From positions 1 to 47,358 of the forward strand of contig NZ_VLIY01000025.1 of assembly GCF_007489285.1 (NCBI RefSeq): a DNA stretch of 47,358 nt, given 5' to 3'. The DNA comes from Skermania sp. ID1734. Lineage in GTDB: Bacteria; Actinomycetota; Actinomycetes; Mycobacteriales; Mycobacteriaceae. Shown here piece after piece: positions 45,524 to 47,358 of this stretch (its first letter is position 1; every line of letters starts with the position of its first letter). The notes under the pieces are model-generated. The model saw only the letters and a program-made list of their open reading frames with translations. It was not told where the DNA came from and searched no databases. The position numbers and the translations under genes were made by a program.

Positions 45524-47024
45524 GACCGCGCCGGAGGAGTATCCGGTCACCTACAGCGCGATCGGTCTGGCGATCGTCGCCCTTGGTGGAATGCAGTTGA
45601 TGGCGACGCTGGACGGCACGGTAGCCAACTTAGCGCTGGCGAAGCTGCAGAACGATCTCGGACTCAGCGACGCTGGACGCAACTGGGTGCTGACCTCCTA
45701 CGCGCTGGCCTTCGGCGGTCTGATGCTGCTCGGCGGTCGGCTCGGCGACGCCTTCGGCCGCAAGCGCATGTTCGTCGGTGGGGTCGCGCTGTTCACGTTG
45801 TCGTCGCTGTTGTGTGGTCTGGCGGTCAACGAGGGCACACTCGTCACTGCCCGCGCATTGCAGGGAATCGGCGCCGCGGCTGCCGTTCCTGCGGGATTCG
45901 CGCTGGTGGCAACGACTTTCGCGCCGGGGCGTGCGCGCAATCAGGCGGTGGCCATTTTCGCGGCGATGACGGGCGTCGGATCGGTGACGGGTCTGATCCT
46001 CGGCGGCGCGCTCACCCAGTTCTCGTGGCGCTGGATCTTCATCATCAACGTGCCCATCGGGTTCGTCATCGTCGCACTTGCTGTCGTGGCGCTGCGCGAG
46101 ACGGCGCCGCACCGGCTGACCCTCGACGTCCAAGGCGCGGTGCTGGCGACGTTGGGCTGCACGGCGATCGTCTTCGGACTCAGCGAAGGCCCAGAGCTCG
46201 GCTGGGTCAGCGGCTGGGTCATCGGCGCACTGATCCTGGGACTGTTGCTGCTGCTGGGCTTCCTGTTCGTGGAACGCACCGCCAACAATCCGCTGCTGCC
46301 GTTCGAGCTTTTCCACAACCCCAACCGGGTCGCCACGTTCGTTTCGATCTTCTTTGCCGGCGCGGTCATGTTCTGCGCCGCGGTGTACGTGGCGCTGTTC
46401 TTCCAGGACATCCTGCATTTCAGCCCGCTGCGGGCCGGCTTGGCGTTCATCCCGTTCGCCATCGGGCTGGGCGTGGGGTCGGCTGTGGCGTCGAAGCTGG
46501 TGCTGGCGGTGCAGCCGCGCTGGTTGGTGATCTTCGGCGCCGTCGTGATGGCCGCCGGACTGCTGTATGGCTCCACCCTGGACGGAACCGCCACCTACCT
46601 GAGCAACCTGATGTCGCCGCTGGCCTGCATCGGCTTCGGTGTGGGCGTGGCGGTGGTGCCGCTGCCGCTGTGCGCGGTCGCCGGGATCGGCCAGAAGGAG
46701 ATCGGGCCGCTGACCGCGATCACGCAGGTCGCGCAGACCATCGGTGGCCCGCTCGCGCTCGCGGTGATCGGCGTGATGGCCACCTCGCGGACCTTGTCCG
46801 AGGGCGGCACAAACGGTGCGGCGGTGCAGGACATGACCGCGCAGCAATTGGCGGCACTGAGCGACGGATACACCTTCGCCCTGGTCGGTTGCGCCGCGTG
46901 CGCGGTGATCGCCGGCCTCGCCGCCCTGTTCATCCGGTTCACCCCGGACGACGTGGCCGAAGCGCAGGCGCTGCAGGAGGCGGTGCAGGCCGCCGACGCT
47001 CGGGTGCCACCACACGTGCCCTAG
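45516..47024 (+). CDS. efpA: MFS multidrug efflux transporter, DHA2 family (EfpA)
   Basis: This is a 502-residue membrane transporter with about 14 predicted hydrophobic segments, of the QacA/EmrB-like DHA2 group. ATG 45516 is chosen; an in-frame start at 45477 would lie within cysG. Motif A is GGRLGDAFGRKRMF between helices 2 and 3, and motif C-like GSVTGLILGGALTQFSWRWIFIINVPIG occupies the fifth and sixth helices. The early motif D1 LDGTVANLALAKLQNDLG is also typical. EfpA in M. tuberculosis is linked to drug tolerance; that gene is likewise beside cysG. In M. tuberculosis proS follows; here an insertion sequence edge begins 41 bases after the stop. Confidence 0.93.
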   Translation: MSETAPEEYPVTYSAIGLAIVALGGMQLMATLDGTVANLALAKLQNDLGLSDAGRNWVLTSYALAFGGLMLLGGRLGDAFGRKRMFVGGVALFTLSSLLCGLAVNEGTLVTARALQGIGAAAAVPAGFALVATTFAPGRARNQAVAIFAAMTGVGSVTGLILGGALTQFSWRWIFIINVPIGFVIVALAVVALRETAPHRLTLDVQGAVLATLGCTAIVFGLSEGPELGWVSGWVIGALILGLLLLLGFLFVERTANNPLLPFELFHNPNRVATFVSIFFAGAVMFCAAVYVALFFQDILHFSPLRAGLAFIPFAIGLGVGSAVASKLVLAVQPRWLVIFGAVVMAAGLLYGSTLDGTATYLSNLMSPLACIGFGVGVAVVPLPLCAVAGIGQKEIGPLTAITQVAQTIGGPLALAVIGVMATSRTLSEGGTNGAAVQDMTAQQLAALSDGYTFALVGCAACAVIAGLAALFIRFTPDDVAEAQALQEAVQAADARVPPHVP

Positions 47025-47065
47025 GTGCACTGCGCGTCCATTCTCTAAGCCCACGCGCGGGATAC

Positions 47066-47358
47066 GGGCTGTTGCGCAATTCGGGGCGGGGTGTGATGGG
47101 CTGGTGTCGATGGTGCGGGTGTGTGTTCGTCGTCGTGCCCGGTGGGGGCTGGCGGGTTATGCAGTCGCTGGGGTCAGTGCGCCGGTGGTGATGGCTTTGA
47201 ACAGGTTGTGCACGAGCGCGTGGAAGCTGAATTCGGCTGTGGCTCTGGTTGTTCGGCGGGATGTGAAGCGTTTGAATCCGAGGTTGTGTTTGGCGTGGCC
47301 GAACGGGGTTTCGGCGATGTGGCTGCGCTGGTTGTAGAGGGCTTTGCCTTCGGGTGTG
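47066..47358 (-). mobile_element. Insertion sequence, one end visible (IS1182/DDE-type)
   Basis: GGGCTGTTGCGCAAT (47066-47080) looks like a terminal sequence of an IS1182/IS5-like element, about 75 bases before the transposase stop. The rest lies beyond the window. The other end and any target duplication cannot be seen. The tip is set by resemblance only. Confidence 0.5.
47157..47358 (-). CDS. Transposase C-terminus (partial)
   Basis: On the minus strand the last about 67 codons of a DDE transposase run from the window edge to TAA at 47157-47159. The text GKALYNQRSHIAETPFGHA, followed by FKRFTSRRTTRATAEFSFH and LVHNLFKAI, matches the end of IS1182-like transposases, including the YNQR and E-P-FG-like part around the catalytic glutamate. 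The 5' part is outside, so intactness cannot be judged. Confidence 0.8.
   Translation of the reverse strand, partial: TPEGKALYNQRSHIAETPFGHAKHNLGFKRFTSRRTTRATAEFSFHALVHNLFKAITTGALTPATA

Noticed and set aside
45630-47054. 474-codon minus-strand open frame opposite efpA
   Set aside because: Shadow frame of a transmembrane gene; the text is hydrophilic and Gln/Arg-rich.
47104-47337. 77-codon plus-strand open frame at the right edge
   Set aside because: It is antisense to the transposase C-terminus, which has clear family text.

Overview
The window is high-GC DNA from a mycobacterium, most likely an environmental (non-tuberculous) Mycolicibacterium/Mycobacterium. The evidence is the run of genes pyrH-frr-cdsA-rlmN ... 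dxr-rip1-ispG-GNAT-lipoprotein PBP ... mapB ... mqo-GNAT-magnesium-chelatase-like-cobO-cobB-cysG-efpA. From memory this is the same order as the M. tuberculosis Rv2883c to Rv2846c block, shown here in forward orientation. There are no rRNA or tRNA genes and no CRISPR array, and no gene-free stretch reaches 300 bases.

Region by region. (1) 1-4378 is accessory: the 3' part of a DUF222/HNH (13E12-type) gene, then a 1,122-residue Swt1-HEPN/DUF499 P-loop ATPase of a defence-island type, with no visible partners. (2) 4382-13369 is an unusual envelope-stress-like block. It holds a lipoprotein on the minus strand, then on the plus strand two coupled dynamin-like GTPases (similar in size to the IniA/IniC pair), an ECF sigma factor, a membrane-anchored Hsp70-like protein with an extracytoplasmic domain, a Ser/Thr/Asp/Tyr-rich disordered protein, a C39-like cysteine peptidase and a His/Asp-rich protein. 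The lipoprotein gene and the disordered-protein gene share a GGGAAC-type ECF promoter signature with identical internal spacing. (3) 13417-16836 is housekeeping: pyrH, frr, cdsA, a methyltransferase and a LapA-like membrane protein. (4) 16927-27792 holds rlmN, an acyl-CoA dehydrogenase, a DUF2631 protein, the dxr/rip1/ispG run, a divergent hsp20/MerR pair, a GNAT protein, a penicillin-binding lipoprotein and a nitrobindin. (5) 27811-36664 holds a GAF-LuxR regulator divergent from an acyl-CoA synthetase, mapB overlapping cobQ, a GntR(YtrA)-ABC transporter operon with a clear operator palindrome, and two alpha/beta-hydrolase-fold genes. (6) 36799-47024 holds mqo and a GNAT protein, a PNPOx protein, a haemoglobin gene bracketed by two nearly identical palindromes, then the cobalamin/sirohaem run (chelatase-cobO-cobB-cobE-cysG) and efpA. 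(7) 47066-47358 is the edge of an insertion sequence.

Themes. The isoprenoid genes dxr and ispG surround the site-2 protease gene. The cobalamin genes sit in two places: cobQ behind mapB, and chelatase/cobO/cobB/cobE/cysG before efpA. A family of about 45-bp perfect palindromes with compensatory changes occurs three times at gene ends. The best candidate for an undescribed system is the sigma-factor/membrane-Hsp70/dynamin/peptidase block at 4.4-13.4 kb, supported by the shared promoter motif. Functions are inferred from sequence features and recalled family knowledge. No database search was run.
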